A DNA stretch of 64,000 nucleotides from Oscheius onirici (lineage: Eukaryota; Nematoda; Chromadorea; Rhabditida; Rhabditidae), in contig OW051471.1 of NCBI GenBank assembly GCA_932521025.1, positions 7,998,001 through 8,062,000 on the forward strand. Direction: 5' to 3'. The position numbers and the translations under genes are program-made. The notes under the pieces are model-generated. The model searched no databases and had not been told where the DNA came from. It saw only the letters and a program-made list of their open reading frames with translations. This document shows, one piece after another, positions 1 to 10,275 of this stretch. Each line of letters begins with the position of its first letter. Positions within the stretch are counted from its first letter, which is position 1.

Positions 1-447
1 CAGTCAACATGCCAAGATGACTTCTCATGCATATTCAGTTCAATGGCATAAAGAACTTACAATAGACACGGAAGGATAGGACGACCGGAAGAACTAGAGC
101 ACAAATAGCCAGAAGTAGCAGAAGCTTCATTGTTGTGAGGAAACGAGAGAGGCAACTGACGGGCAAAAAGGGTGGTCAACCGGAAGGACTTAATCCCGCA
201 AACGGCCTGTTCATGTCAGGAGAAATGAATTATGAGTTGAGGGACATTTTCGAGAAGAACGAACATTTGATTTTTAGGCATCACTGTTTGGTCAGGCTGC
301 CGTTCCCTGATCGGTTTCGACTCTGCCCAATGATGCCATCCGTGTCAATTGTCTTTCAGTCTCTAAATGGATGCCAACGACTATTTGATCAACCTGTCCG
401 GGCACTATTAAAGCTCAGTGCCAACTCTGCAAAGGTACCAGTCGACA

Positions 448-914
448 ATGTTCCGTTCTATCCTGATGAGCTTTCTTCTCGTGACTCTTGTTATCGCTCA
501 ATGTCCCGATGGATCGGCTGGACTAGGTGCAGTCAACGGACTCTGTCCCAGTGGATACACCTTCACCAATGGAAGATGTTGCACTACCTGTTGTGATAAG
601 ATCAACCCGAGAACAGGAACTTCGGACTGTCCGGGCATGGCCAACTACTGCCAGAACTCGGCCTACCGTACACTGATGCAAGATCAGTGTCAGAAAACGT
701 GCGGATTCTGCAACTCTCTTCCGACTACCACGCCTACTTCGGGTTCGCTCAATTCGAAAAGTTTAACTGTTCGTGTGATTCAGGATGTGCTGACAAGATC
801 AACCCCAGCAAAGGAGTCTCTGATTGCCCCAATATGGCCTCTTACTGTTTCAACTCCGCCTACCGCAGCTTCATGCAGACCGAATGTCCCAAGACGTGTG
901 GATTCTGTCGCTAG
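448..914 (+). CDS. Secreted protein with two ShKT domains, copy 1
   Basis: Two exons, 448-742 and 784-914, are joined by a 41 bp GT-AG intron that restores frame. The first 17 or so residues are a signal peptide (MFRSILMSFLLVTLVIAQ). After a short Cys-containing linker come two six-cysteine ShKT modules, each with the pattern DC..MA.YC.NSAY...M...C..TCGFC; exon 1 carries the first and exon 2 the second, which ends at the stop. The ShKT fold occurs in many nematode secreted proteins (collagen-modifying enzymes, surface proteins); the fold alone does not show toxicity. The start is the Met preceding the signal peptide; longer upstream frames lack one. A near-identical paralogue lies at 7728-8188, with the same upstream block (about 370-447), the same intron length and phase, and the same 3' end with AATAAA. 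Confidence 0.85.
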
Positions 915-1185
915 ATACTCTTCCACTTCAGTAATAAACTTTAGAGCTCTGCTCATTTTTACATAGTAGATAAAATAACAAAGGTGAGATGAAAAGAATA
1001 ACTCATGATAAAAAAGCTTCTTGCTAACTGTTTTGGATGTGAGGCTGACTGTATCTCTCAACTTTCAGTCTACAAATTGTGGACTAAACATAGACAAGAA
1101 GGCAATCGTTTAGTACCGTGTGTGTCTGCTGTATGTGTCATGTTTGGAATCGTGCAACAAGATCAACAATGCATATTTATGGACC

Positions 1186-1925
1186 TCAGAATAATAGTGC
1201 TCCATGAGGTTGCACTCTTCCATGAAGTCGGCCATCTTGGTCGGCGAGCGCCATGCACGTTACGCGTCCGATAAAGCTGATAGGATCTTCGTTCTTGAGA
1301 TTGCCCTCGAGATGGCGCCAGGGACGTCCTTCAGCTGAAAGAAAGGAATAAACTGAGCAGCATAGTGAACGTTTTCTAGGTTGTCGGTCGAGTTTCACAG
1401 GTATTCAGGCAGACATTTTTCATCTGCTCACATCTATGATTGAACATAACCTGGTGAAATAGAATGATCCCGTTTTTGGCAAAAACAAAATGCAGAACTA
1501 CTAGAAAAGTACTTCGATAAAAGTAAAAATGACAGAAAGGTGAGGTAGAACGAGGAGGAAAGTGAAGACAACATACATAATTCCATGAGGAGGTACGGAA
1601 CCTCTTCCATCTTCTCTTCGGGGAACGGCGCAGTTCCTCGTCCCCAGAGCCGCACGATACTATCCCCGCACTCTTCGATGTTGGTCGGCCGCATGATCCG
1701 TTCGAAGAGGAACGTCTCGAAGCCTCCTTCTTCCTTGTTTCGGAACAGCTTCAGAGCTGCTTCAGTCCCATCTGCCTTTTTGACCTTGAAGCAGACGCCG
1801 TCCGAGCCATAACCTAGAATGCTCAGCGTCTCCCAGCAGTCGATTCGCCTGCCGATGGCTGTCTCGTACGCCTTCTCTTCTTCCTTCGGAGGCAATCCGG
1901 CTCTACTCTCCAACGTCGACGGCAT
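1186..1925 (-). CDS. Protein kinase N-lobe-like protein, 165 aa, no visible C-lobe
   Basis: Two exons on the minus strand (1925-1577 and 1334-1186) join in frame through GTATGT...TTTCAG to give about 165 residues. Exon 1 has features of a kinase N-lobe: a glycine-rich loop (LGYGSDGVCFKVK, about residues 38-50), a beta-3 lysine (AALKLF), a following helix and a hinge-like PYLLMEL. The usual catalytic HRD and DFG motifs are not visible in exon 2 or just downstream, and the frame stops at 1186. It may be a truncated kinase paralogue, a pseudogene, or a gene with further exons I could not place. There is no clear neighbour relationship; it sits between ShKT copy 1 and repeat DNA. Confidence 0.5.
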
Positions 1926-2317
1926 TGCTGACGACTGAGATTTCTGTGTGAATAAGTTTCTTCAAAATAACACTCGAATGTGAATTGGACGGGCTCTTTG
2001 CGCGCCGGGGCCGCGCGGGAAATTCAAAATACGAGTAAAATGGGGGAATTGGGAGGAAGTACAAATTCCAGGATAAAATTGAAAGAAGAACAGTTGGGAA
2101 GAGATCACACAACTAATGACAGAATAAGAATGGGCCAAATAGACAGGAGAGGTATCGACGGGTTTAACAGAAGACAGTCAACTATCCCCCTACACCATCT
2201 TGAAGCCCATCTAAATTATGATTTTGAAATCGGACGCATCCCGTTATACATATATAGAAACGGGCGTATCTACCTTTTGTAAATCAGATTGAAGGATATA
2301 ATGAGAAAACATTGCGT

Positions 2318-2517
2318 TAAAGTCTGTTAAAAAATATAACCCAACAGTATATATTTCGCTTCGAGAACCAAAACCCCTGATTTTCAGGGTAAACTGCAAC
2401 AATTCAAACCGATTTCTTGATTTTCTCAACGGTGAATTGCCGCGCTTCAGCGGTTTGTGGTTCTCGAAGCGAAATATTTATGGGTTACTGTTGCGTTATT
2501 TTTTTGAACAGAATTTA
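2318..2517. mobile_element. MITE-like element with terminal inverted repeats, copy 1
   Basis: About 200 bp bounded by inverted ends TAAAGTCTGTTAAAAA / AACAGAATTTA. Longer inverted arms contain TTCGCTTCGAGAACC and its complement GGTTCTCGAAGCGAA. There is no coding capacity. A second copy, in opposite orientation and with better preserved ends, is at 34167-34374. Ends starting with TA suggest a Tc1/mariner-type target preference (inference). Confidence 0.75.
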
Positions 2518-3081
2518 GCCCGAAAATATGATCGCACGCAATTTTGCTTCAATTCGAATTTATTTCTCATGGGCTTGTATATTTTCTGCTCTATTTTCGC
2601 GAAACCAATTTATAATAGTTTCCGCGTAATCAAAAGGAAATGGCGCCGGTCAGTCAACGATCACACGCGTTTCACATCTATTAGAAAGCAAATGAGTGAT
2701 TTTTGAACGCCAAAAGTTGAAACGCCAATCATTTCGAATCAAAATCGTACCCTTTTCAACCCCTTATAATCTCAGTTGAATCTCCATAACACAGACAAGT
2801 TTTTTGAACTGCACTGTCGCGTTTAAGCATAATCGCAAGTCTCGTTCGCAACCGTACTGTAAATATTCAGATGGTCAAGGTAGAAGAAGAGGGACGTTCT
2901 GTTCGTTCTCAGGATACAGTCCGACAGCAACACCAAGTACGCACCTTTGATATTTTTTGCTAATAAGGACAATTTAGGCTTCGCAACTACTAGAATCTTG
3001 TAAGGAAGTTACAGCGCAGAAAAAAATAATCCAACAGTTCACAAGTTTTGGTTTTGGGACCAATTCTATCGGATTCAGCGT

Positions 3082-3472
3082 AAAAAGTTACCCCTAGAAA
3101 CTTATTTTTAAGGAATTTGGTCAAAGAAAAAAAAAGTTATATAGCCAAAATGTTCTGTTTCCAAAACGTCCGCCGTCCGGCGTCCTGTATACCCGATTTG
3201 TGCTCTCATTTTTTGACCTACAAGGCTGAAAATTTGGTTATCGATGTAACTTTTCCGACCCTACAGGAAGGATTTTTTCGTTTTTCGATTTGAGACCCGG
3301 ATCATACCCCTACGCCATGCATTTTTGGACGAAATTTTTTTTACCGAAAAAGTTAGTGTATTGCTAAGAGTCGCACTCCACCCACACAACCCGGGTTCGA
3401 TCCCACCCTTCTGCAAACCTTTTTGCTACAATTCTTTGAGTAGAAAATGACAGTGAACAAGCCCTGGACAAG
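3082..3472. repeat. Dispersed tRNA-derived SINE-like repeat, copy 1
   Basis: This stretch aligns by eye, over its full length, with 34532-34918. Both begin TAAAAAGTTACCCCTAGA and end CTGCAAACCTTTTTGCTA...GAGTAGAAAATGA. Near the right end is a Pol III B-box-like GGTTCGATCCC (3394-3404), preceded about 35-40 bp upstream by GTGTATTGCTAAGAG, a plausible degenerate A box. It has no ORF. A tRNA-derived retroposon is the best reading, although the tRNA-like part lies at the 3' rather than the 5' side. Confidence 0.6.
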
Positions 3473-3479
3473 CCCATTT

Positions 3480-4136
3480 GTGCGAACTACGCAACTGGAC
3501 AAAAAGTGAACAATAGCTCTTACAAAAGTCAAATCCTCGTCTTTTCTCTTTGGATCACTCTTTCATCTTCCAGGAAACCTGACATCGAAGAAAACACACC
3601 AAGTTTGACCCACATCCCAAAATGACCTAATGAACAATGTTCAGCGTTCAACGATACTGCACGTTTTTAGGGGCATGAAACTGTTGTGGGTTTCGCTCTT
3701 ATTGTTAGGCTGTTTTGTAGGCTGTTTTGGAAGAAGTTTGTTTCCAGTTACAAAAAAGTTTACTTACGGGATGCCAGTTACAGAAACTTTCGGTAATAGT
3801 TCGGCCCCCTTCGTTCAAATTTTTGGCGGGAACGTTTCAAATAACCATTCCTGAAACTTTCCTGATGTTTTATTACACCTGGTAGCAAAGGGAATTAGTT
3901 GATATCTGCTACAACGAGTAGAATAAGAAAACGATGAAAAACAACTGGATTCTCTCAATGAAAAAGGTGTCATCTAACTCTTATCCCTAACTCAGTACTT
4001 CCTCTTGATTCATAATAGTTTGTGGAACATAAGATTCATAATAGTTTGTGGACGATAAGTGATCCAATGAGAAAAGACGAGGATTTGACTTTTGTAAGAG
4101 CTATTGTTCACTTTTTGTCCAGTTGCGTAGTTCGCA
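3480..4136. mobile_element. Foldback element A (about 79 bp inverted arms)
   Basis: The left arm 3480-3558 is almost the exact reverse complement of 4058-4136; both contain AAAAGTGAACAATAGCTCTTACAAAAGTCAAATCC-type sequence, split here by the arms. The loop is about 500 bp. The outer part of the right side (4137-4240, GTTCTCTTTTTGTCCGG...AAAGACAAATCCCTTC) matches pieces at 35122-35290, 35603-35781 and 39776-39905, so this is a dispersed family. The loop contains a short ORF with a signal peptide at 3675-3854. Confidence 0.7.
3675..3854 (+). CDS. Possible 59-aa secreted peptide inside foldback A
   Basis: ATG at 3675 opens a 59-codon frame ending in TGA. It begins with a near-ideal signal peptide (MKLLWVSLLLLGCFVGCFG), followed by a 40-residue tail with two related segments, FPVTKKFTYG and MPVTETFGNS. 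No homologue is recognised. An in-frame upstream Met at 3630 exists but would bury the signal peptide. The ORF is short, lies in the loop of a foldback and could be chance; only the signal-peptide quality argues for it. Confidence 0.3.
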   Translation: MKLLWVSLLLLGCFVGCFGRSLFPVTKKFTYGMPVTETFGNSSAPFVQIFGGNVSNNHS

Positions 4137-5108
4137 CAAAAGTATTGTTCTCTTTTTGTCCGGTTGAATTCAGTAAAACGCTGGGAAAAGACAAATCCCT
4201 TCTTCTTCAAAGAATCCGCTTTTTCGCATATCCAGATCAACTACTGAATTTAGGAAAACATACAAGATTCCTTGGAATTCGACGACGGAGCAGACCAGAA
4301 CTCTGTAAGATATGAAACAGTAGGAGGAGCCTACGCGACTGCAATCGTCAGTTTTTCTGAATCTTTTTTTTTGACATTATTAATTTAGAAAGTTGAGCCA
4401 ATTGACATGGAATACAGCGACGCCTCCACAGTAACGTTAGACTGAATGTTCAATGTATGTCCTCGAATAGTTACTAGTCTTTCTTTATTACTGTTAGTCA
4501 AGTTCAGTAGATAGAGTCATCGGTCAAAGCTATGGTTATTGTTATTGTTAATTGATTTAAAAAAAACTATTTCGATTTCGGTACATGCAAGTTCTTCAGA
4601 CATCGGGACTTCCTAAAATCACCTCCACCAAGTTTAGTTCTTCGACTGACTGTCTCTGACAGGTTCTGCATTCTCCTCATAGTGAATGGTCGTCTTTTGT
4701 CTCATCCGATGTATCCCGGACTGGCACGACGACGTCAAACTCTGTGTCCATATATAGTACAGATAGATCAGATTGTACTCTCCATATCGTGAATCCTGAA
4801 TTTTTCGACTCGGCTTCTCCAACTCGTCCTGGCTAAGACATTAAACTGGCTACCGTAATGGTCTGTAAATATCCGATCTCTTACAAAAAAACTCTCCTCT
4901 CTGGCTCTAAAACTTTCTAATTCGCGTTTCGATCTTGTATTGTTGACCGAAACCTGGCTCAACTCCTCTATCAACGACCCTTCCGCACTAGGCCCTCTCG
5001 CTCCCCGCGAACATGTGAAAAGGGATAAGAAATAAGGTGTGTATTCTCGATTTTCAGAATTCGAAAATTTGCTGACTGCAGAGCAATTTTATCAAAACGG
5101 CGGCGACA

Positions 5109-5730
5109 TATAGTCCATTTCCAACGAAGAGCGGCACTTAGGCAATTCTTTAAAAGATTTTTCGCGAGGTTCTCGACACGAAATTTCGAAAATGACGGCC
5201 GCGCGTTGGATTTTATTCCATTTTGTTTAACTTTGCTAATTTGTCGCAGTTTTCTATTTGTTTTTTCTCGTTTTCGACTGCATTTTCGAGCTCAGCGTAT
5301 AAAACAACCTACTCGATGTAAAAACTGGAAGAAAATCACCCATTTTCAGATCGTCACGGTTGTTTTATCGAGAAAACTGTCATTTTATGTCAATTGAGCA
5401 TCAAAAGTTGTTTTTTTAATGACAGGTAGGTTTTCATAGGTGTAAAATTCGATTACAACGTCAAAAATACATGATAATGCTAAAAATAACCTAATAATGA
5501 AAGAAATATCAAAAATCGGATTTAGCCACGAAATTTCAAATTGGCGCGCAAACATGGGTGCCGCTCTTCGTTGGAAATGGACCATAATATCACAACACGT
5601 TAATGAAAATGACGTAATAAGGCCCTATAGGACTTGAAACAAGCTATAGTCCATTTCTAACGAATAGTGACAGTGAGGCAATTCTTTAAAGGACTGGTGG
5701 CAAGGTTCCCGTCACGAAATTTCGTGGAGG
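5109..5730. repeat. Foldback element plus partial direct copy
   Basis: TAGTCCATTTCCAACGAAGAGCGGCA at about 5111 is repeated inverted at about 5559-5584, bounding a foldback of about 480 bp. The start of the left arm, with its inner sequence (GGCAATTCTTTAAA...CGACACGAAATTTCG), is repeated directly at 5644-5730 with divergence. No coding content was seen. Confidence 0.6.
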
Positions 5731-6115
5731 TGCACGCGAGCAGAAAATCTCGAAATGTTCGCGATCGCGCTGCGAGCAGTTTTGGAGGCGCGATCACATA
5801 GGTCCTGCCTACCGTTAAATTTTTTAGGATTTGTTTGTTTCGGTTCAATTTTTTCTGTTATTTTTACTTTTCTTGATTTTTTTCGTTTTCAACGACATTT
5901 TTCTTAGTTGCTGGATTTTAGGTACCTCACGCTGCAAAAAGGTCAAAAATTTGATCGGTATTTCGAGGTCTGGTATTTAGTGATCGCGCCTGATCGCTGC
6001 TCGCGATCGCGCTCGCATGCGAGCAGCGCTTGCGATCAAAAAGTTTGATCGTGCTCGCGCTCGCATGAAACCGGGAGCAGCTGATCGCGCTCGCACAAAA
6101 ATTGGCTGATCGTCC
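5731..6115. repeat. GATCGCGCTCGC-rich low-complexity stretch
   Basis: Many overlapping, partly palindromic copies of GCTCGCGATCGCG / GATCGCGCTCGC, concentrated at 5760-5800 and 5985-6110, separated by T-rich DNA. It has no ORF of interest. A related AT-shifted version (AATCGCAATCGCG) occurs at 38460-38615. Confidence 0.6.
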
Positions 6116-6654
6116 ATCCCTGCCAGAGAGTCGATGAAGAAAACTGCCGTATTCACTGGTTTTGGGACAATAGTATGATGATCCTGAACGAATAATATTC
6201 TTTAAGTAGATAATGATAACTAACAGTTGTACTAAAATTCAGAGTATTCTCCACTGGAACAGATATTCTAATGCAATCTTCCTCGAGATAGTTGAGATGA
6301 AAGAAGATCTTGGTCTCTTCAGTAGTACCTATCAGACAGAAGACGTAGTCGTCTTTTCCCATCCCCGTGATCCCATTCCAACGAACAATTCCTCTTCTCC
6401 TGAAAATCTATTATTTACAGAGTAATTGTAAAAGAAAGAAGAGACACAGAGAGCGACAGTACGATATTACTGCTCAGAGGATAGGATAATTTTCAGTAAT
6501 TTCAGTAGAAAAAATGTCATGAGAAGAAAATGAAAATAAATTTGGTTTGTGGAGAATGTTAAGTCGACCATCAGTCAGCGAAGAAAATAATATTAGAAAA
6601 ATCGGGATGCTATCATCGAAGCGTACAATAGTACAACATTTTGCATGGTTTTGA

Positions 6655-7002
6655 AGCATGGGCAATGAAGAGTGGAGATGAGAAGTTCTTGCAAGTCTGG
6701 CAACGACGTCTGGAGAGACGAATGCTTGGAATATCCCAATTGGACAGATGGACAAACCGCAGGCTAAGAGAAGTCACTGGTCTCAAAGACTTAGTCCAAA
6801 CAGCGGAATGAAAAAAAAGCTGAACTGGGCTCAGAAGCTTGTGAGGAAACCTCATAATGACTGGGCTCGTACATGCACAGAATGGACGCCGCTAGAAGGA
6901 AAAGGACGCCCCGGACGACAACTCACGAGATGGGAAGACGGTCCAAGAGCCGACAACAAACCATTCTGGTTGTGGGACCGGAATAATTGGGAAGACGTGT
7001 AA
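6655..7002 (+). pseudogene. 3' remnant of an RTE-type LINE reverse transcriptase ORF
   Basis: Two frames together resemble the C-terminal end of RTE-clade proteins. The first contains QRRLERRMLGISQLDRW and the second RPGRQLTRW...NWEDV to a TAA. The same pattern is intact in the copy at 49408-50787 (RRMLGVSLIDRW... RAGGQRSRW). At least one frameshift (near 6810) and a missing 5' portion make it dead. It is a 5'-truncated non-LTR retrotransposon remnant. Confidence 0.7.
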
Positions 7003-7429
7003 TAAATAATAAACATGAGCAGATGACCCTTCTGTTCCGACATTCTAAAGTTTTCCGGCATACAGAGGAGCTTCTGCTCGACTCCTCACCTTCGATAACA
7101 TCGCTGATGACTATGACTTCTGCTGTTCAAAATGGGTTTTTCTCGATTTTCCATTTTGTTTTTGACAAGTACTGGCAAAACAGAGAGCATATTTTTCCAC
7201 TTTCTATTTTGTGTTTATTTTTTTCTGGTGCAGAAAAGAAGCGTGTAAAGTGCTTTAGTATACGCTGAGATAGACCTGTCTCCATGATCAGACTGTCCTC
7301 TGGTTCGACAGTACTTTCCAATTGTTTTTTTTCGTCACACACACCGTAGTTAGATTTCAAAAAGAACGAATTGAAAGCCTATTCGATCAAAAACCATAAG
7401 AGCTTTTTAAAACTGTGCAAACCACGCAG
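7003..7429. other. No recognisable gene
   Basis: AT-rich sequence between the LINE remnant and the ShKT upstream block. Short open frames occur on both strands but none has a family motif, signal peptide or splice structure I can support. Confidence 0.4.
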
Positions 7430-7640
7430 CTGTGTTAACATAACCACACGTTCTTTTATTCTCTTTTTTGCAAGGGTGACACCAAGTTTGATCCGGATGA
7501 AATGACTATGGGACAGTATTCGGGGGGACTGATATGGCCAAATCAACGTACGTTTTGCTACCATTATCTTTTATTGTCAGGCGCAACGAATCCTTGAGAA
7601 AAGTCTAGGAGTCGATTAATATGGAACAAGAGTTCCAGGT
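7430..7640. repeat. Duplicated block, unit 1, upstream of ShKT copy 2
   Basis: About 200 bp (GTGTTAACATAACCAC...AAAAGTCTAGGAGTCGATTAATATGGAACAAGAGTTCCAGGTA) is repeated in the same orientation at about 8285-8500 on the other side of ShKT copy 2. The blocks bracket the gene, suggesting tandem duplication in which a following ShKT copy was lost or never included. Confidence 0.65.
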
Positions 7641-7727
7641 AAGCGTAGGGATGCCAACGTCTGTTTGAACATCCTGTTCTGGTGCTATAAAACCCCAGTG
7701 CCAACTCTGCAAAGATACCAGTCGACG

Positions 7728-8188
7728 ATGTTCCGTACTCTCTTGATCAGCTCCCTTCTCGTGACTCTTGCCATTGCTGCTTGTCCTGATGGATCTCCTG
7801 GACTAGCTGATATCCACGGAATCTGTCCCAGTGGATACACCATCACCAACAACGTATGTTGTACTACCTGTGCTGACAAGATCAACCCGAAAACTGGAAC
7901 TTCGGACTGTCCCGCCATGGCTTCCTACTGTCAAAACTCGGTCTACCTAACGGTGATGCAAGATCAATGCAAGCGAACCTGCGGATTCTGTACCTCTCCT
8001 CCTCCTCCTGGATCGGGTTTGTTCGATTTTACGAGTCTAGACGTTCAGATGATTCAGGATGTGCCGATAAGATCAATCCTAGCACGAGAGTGTCTGACTG
8101 TCCCAGAATGGCCTCCTACTGTTCCAATTCCGCCTACCTCAGCGTCATGCAAGCAGAATGCCCCAAGACGTGTGGATTCTGTCGCTAG
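7728..8188 (+). CDS. Secreted protein with two ShKT domains, copy 2
   Basis: Exons 7728-8016 and 8058-8188 are joined by a 41 bp intron at the same position and phase as in copy 1. A signal peptide (MFRTLLISSLLVTLAIAA) is followed by two six-cysteine ShKT modules. The linker is shorter and proline-rich (SPPPPGSG) where copy 1 has a Thr-rich linker. A TATA-like CTATAAAA lies about 40 bp upstream of the ATG, and GCCAACTCTGCAAAG..ACCAGTCGAC is shared with copy 1 directly before the ATG. Most differences between copies conserve cysteines, so both are probably functional. Function is unknown beyond being a secreted Cys-rich protein. Confidence 0.85.
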
Positions 8189-8284
8189 ATACTCTTCCAC
8201 TTCAGTAATAAACTTCAGAACTATATTGTCTGCTTAGAATTGCAGATTAATTAAGAAACGAACTTGTGAATTAAAAAGTCCCAG

Positions 8285-8500
8285 ACTGTAGTTGTGTTAA
8301 CATTACCATGCAAGCTCTTTTATTATTTTTGCAGACACCAGCTTTCATCTGTTAGCAATTGCTGTTGGATCGGATTCGGGCGACTGATACGATACTCGAA
8401 TTTGGTAACCTTCTCTATGGACTTCCTTTTTATTCAGTCGTAATGAATCCAAAAAAAAGTCTGGGTAGTCGATTAATATGGAACAAGGGTTGCAGGTATG
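8285..8500. repeat. Duplicated block, unit 2, downstream of ShKT copy 2
   Basis: Same-orientation, diverged copy of 7430-7640, ending GTCGATTAATATGGAACAAGGGTTGCAGGTATGCATAGG. In unit 1 the equivalent end leads into the ShKT promoter; here the following 700 bp contain no ShKT-like sequence. Confidence 0.65.
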
Positions 8501-9238
8501 CATAGGTGCGCACGTTGGCCAGCCCCGAAAAGAACAATCAGGGTTGCCAGCCGAGAAAAGAACTGAAGCGTTATTCCGCGTGACCGGACGCGAATTCACC
8601 TCTCTTCCCGCTAGGAAGACTCTGCAGTCTTTCTGGTTTAAAAACTTAATCGTTCATCTTTTTTCTTTTTTTTCCTCAATCTTAGAGTTCACTCCTCCAA
8701 ACTGCTCGCCTTTTCCTCCTAAATTGAAAACATTTACTTTCACCAGGAAGGAGAAGAGCATATAATTTCCACAGAGTTATGCTCCCAATAAAGTTGCTCC
8801 GCTCGAAAATTACTACTTACCTGCATCAACTTTGATACCACAAGTCTAGTGACACGATAATACTGACCAAAATGTTAGCTAGCCGTAACTTGTGAGACAG
8901 GAGGCAGCTGGTAAGACGAATGAAATCTGCGCTTTTTCCTTACAATATCGTCCAACCACGTCTGTTTCTCTCTTGAACAGTATTCTGATTTGAAGAACAA
9001 GGGATAACATGTAGATCGGTAGATTCTCTTTCTGAAAAGTCTTCTCTCCTTGTTTGAACACTAAACAAAACTTCTCCGGACAATATAGACGGATATCGTG
9101 GTAGTTCTCCGGCGTCCCCAAGCAACACACTGAGAGAGTTGAGTTGTCCCTAATCGAGTCAGGACTCAATCCGTCGCGCCGGTCAACTTTATCCAAGCCG
9201 GCCTCTTTCGACCCCGCCCCCTTAGTGTGAGGCATGCG

Positions 9239-10129
9239 ATGGAGACTGCCAGCCGTCTGTCAAGAACTCTCAGTTCCATGTTCTTCCTCCTCTTTCTATT
9301 CATCCCGAGTTGTCAGACACTTTCCTGTATGGCCTGTCTCCAGACTCCAGGTAAGAACCTCCTCCTCAGAGTATCGGAAATCTGTTTAGGAACCTCTCAG
9401 CTGGACAATTTCCGCGTTTCCACCCGTCTGGCTCGACCGAGTTGTTTGATGGAGCCGATTCGATGTGATCGCGATCAGGACGTCTGTGTAACGATAACAA
9501 TGCACATGGGTAAACCTTTTATTCCCGTGAAAACACAAAAACCGGACAATTTCACCTTTTTGTGGAAGAGACGACAGGTTTTGAGAAAGAAGAAGAGTAA
9601 ACAGAATAGCATCTCTCGTAGCATCTGGATCCGTCTCTGAAATTACTTCATTAGTCCCGAATTTGCTTGCAAACAAAAAGCCCCTCACGACGCTAAAATA
9701 GATGCTATCCGCAGAGAATAATTCAGCAGTCTAGGTGGGATCCTCGGAAGTCCAAAACGCGCCAATATCATTACAAAATGATTGAACACGTGTTCTTTTT
9801 GAAAAAAAGAGTTCCAGGTGGCGGAGAATACTGGCTCGGATCTGGCTGCGATCGCCGTGCCAATTTTCAGCACATGGCCTGTCAAAATGTGCGAACGGTG
9901 TCCAGAAACGTGCAATTAGGTGAGTACAAGCTATAGAGAGGATTTTCAAAATGATGAATTGGATGGTTGACGATGAACTGAAGAATCCAGTAAAAATCTA
10001 TTTTTAGGCTACGTCCAGGAGAGGAGAGCGATGCAGAGAGTGTGCGTCTGTACAAAAGAATTATGCAACTCATCTCCGTTATTAGGCTATTCAATTCTAT
10101 TTCTTCTACTCTATGCAACGCTAACCTGA
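9239..10129 (+). CDS. Ly6/uPAR-like GPI-anchored surface protein
   Basis: Four exons (9239-9350, 9390-9509, 9818-9919, 10008-10129) give 151 residues, with consistent phases and introns of 39, 308 and 88 bp. The N-terminal signal peptide (MFFLLFLFIPSCQTLS region) is followed by a cysteine-rich domain starting CMACLQTPG and closing with CVCTKELCNSS. That C-terminal Cys-Asn pattern is the hallmark of Ly6/three-finger folds. A hydrophobic tail follows (GYSILFLLLYATLT), as expected for a GPI-attachment signal. Nematodes have many such small surface proteins; the ligand is unknown. The start is the Met at 9239; an earlier ATG at 9234 is out of frame. Confidence 0.75.
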
Positions 10130-10275
10130 CGTCAATTAAAAGAAAGGTGAGTCGAAACTTACTGTTAAATTTCCCGAAATATTCCAGTAGATCTTGACTT
10201 TTGGCGATGGCAAGAACTTGAGAGAATCTGTCGATTTCTAAACTTATTTTGCAAGCCAAATAGTATAAGAAAATA

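Noticed and set aside
7127-7360. A 77-codon minus-strand ORF as a gene
   Set aside because: No motif, signal peptide, splice context or paralogue; a frame of this length is expected by chance.
448-8188. ShKT genes as venom-type toxins
   Set aside because: The domain is widespread in ordinary nematode secreted proteins; nothing in the sequence indicates toxicity.
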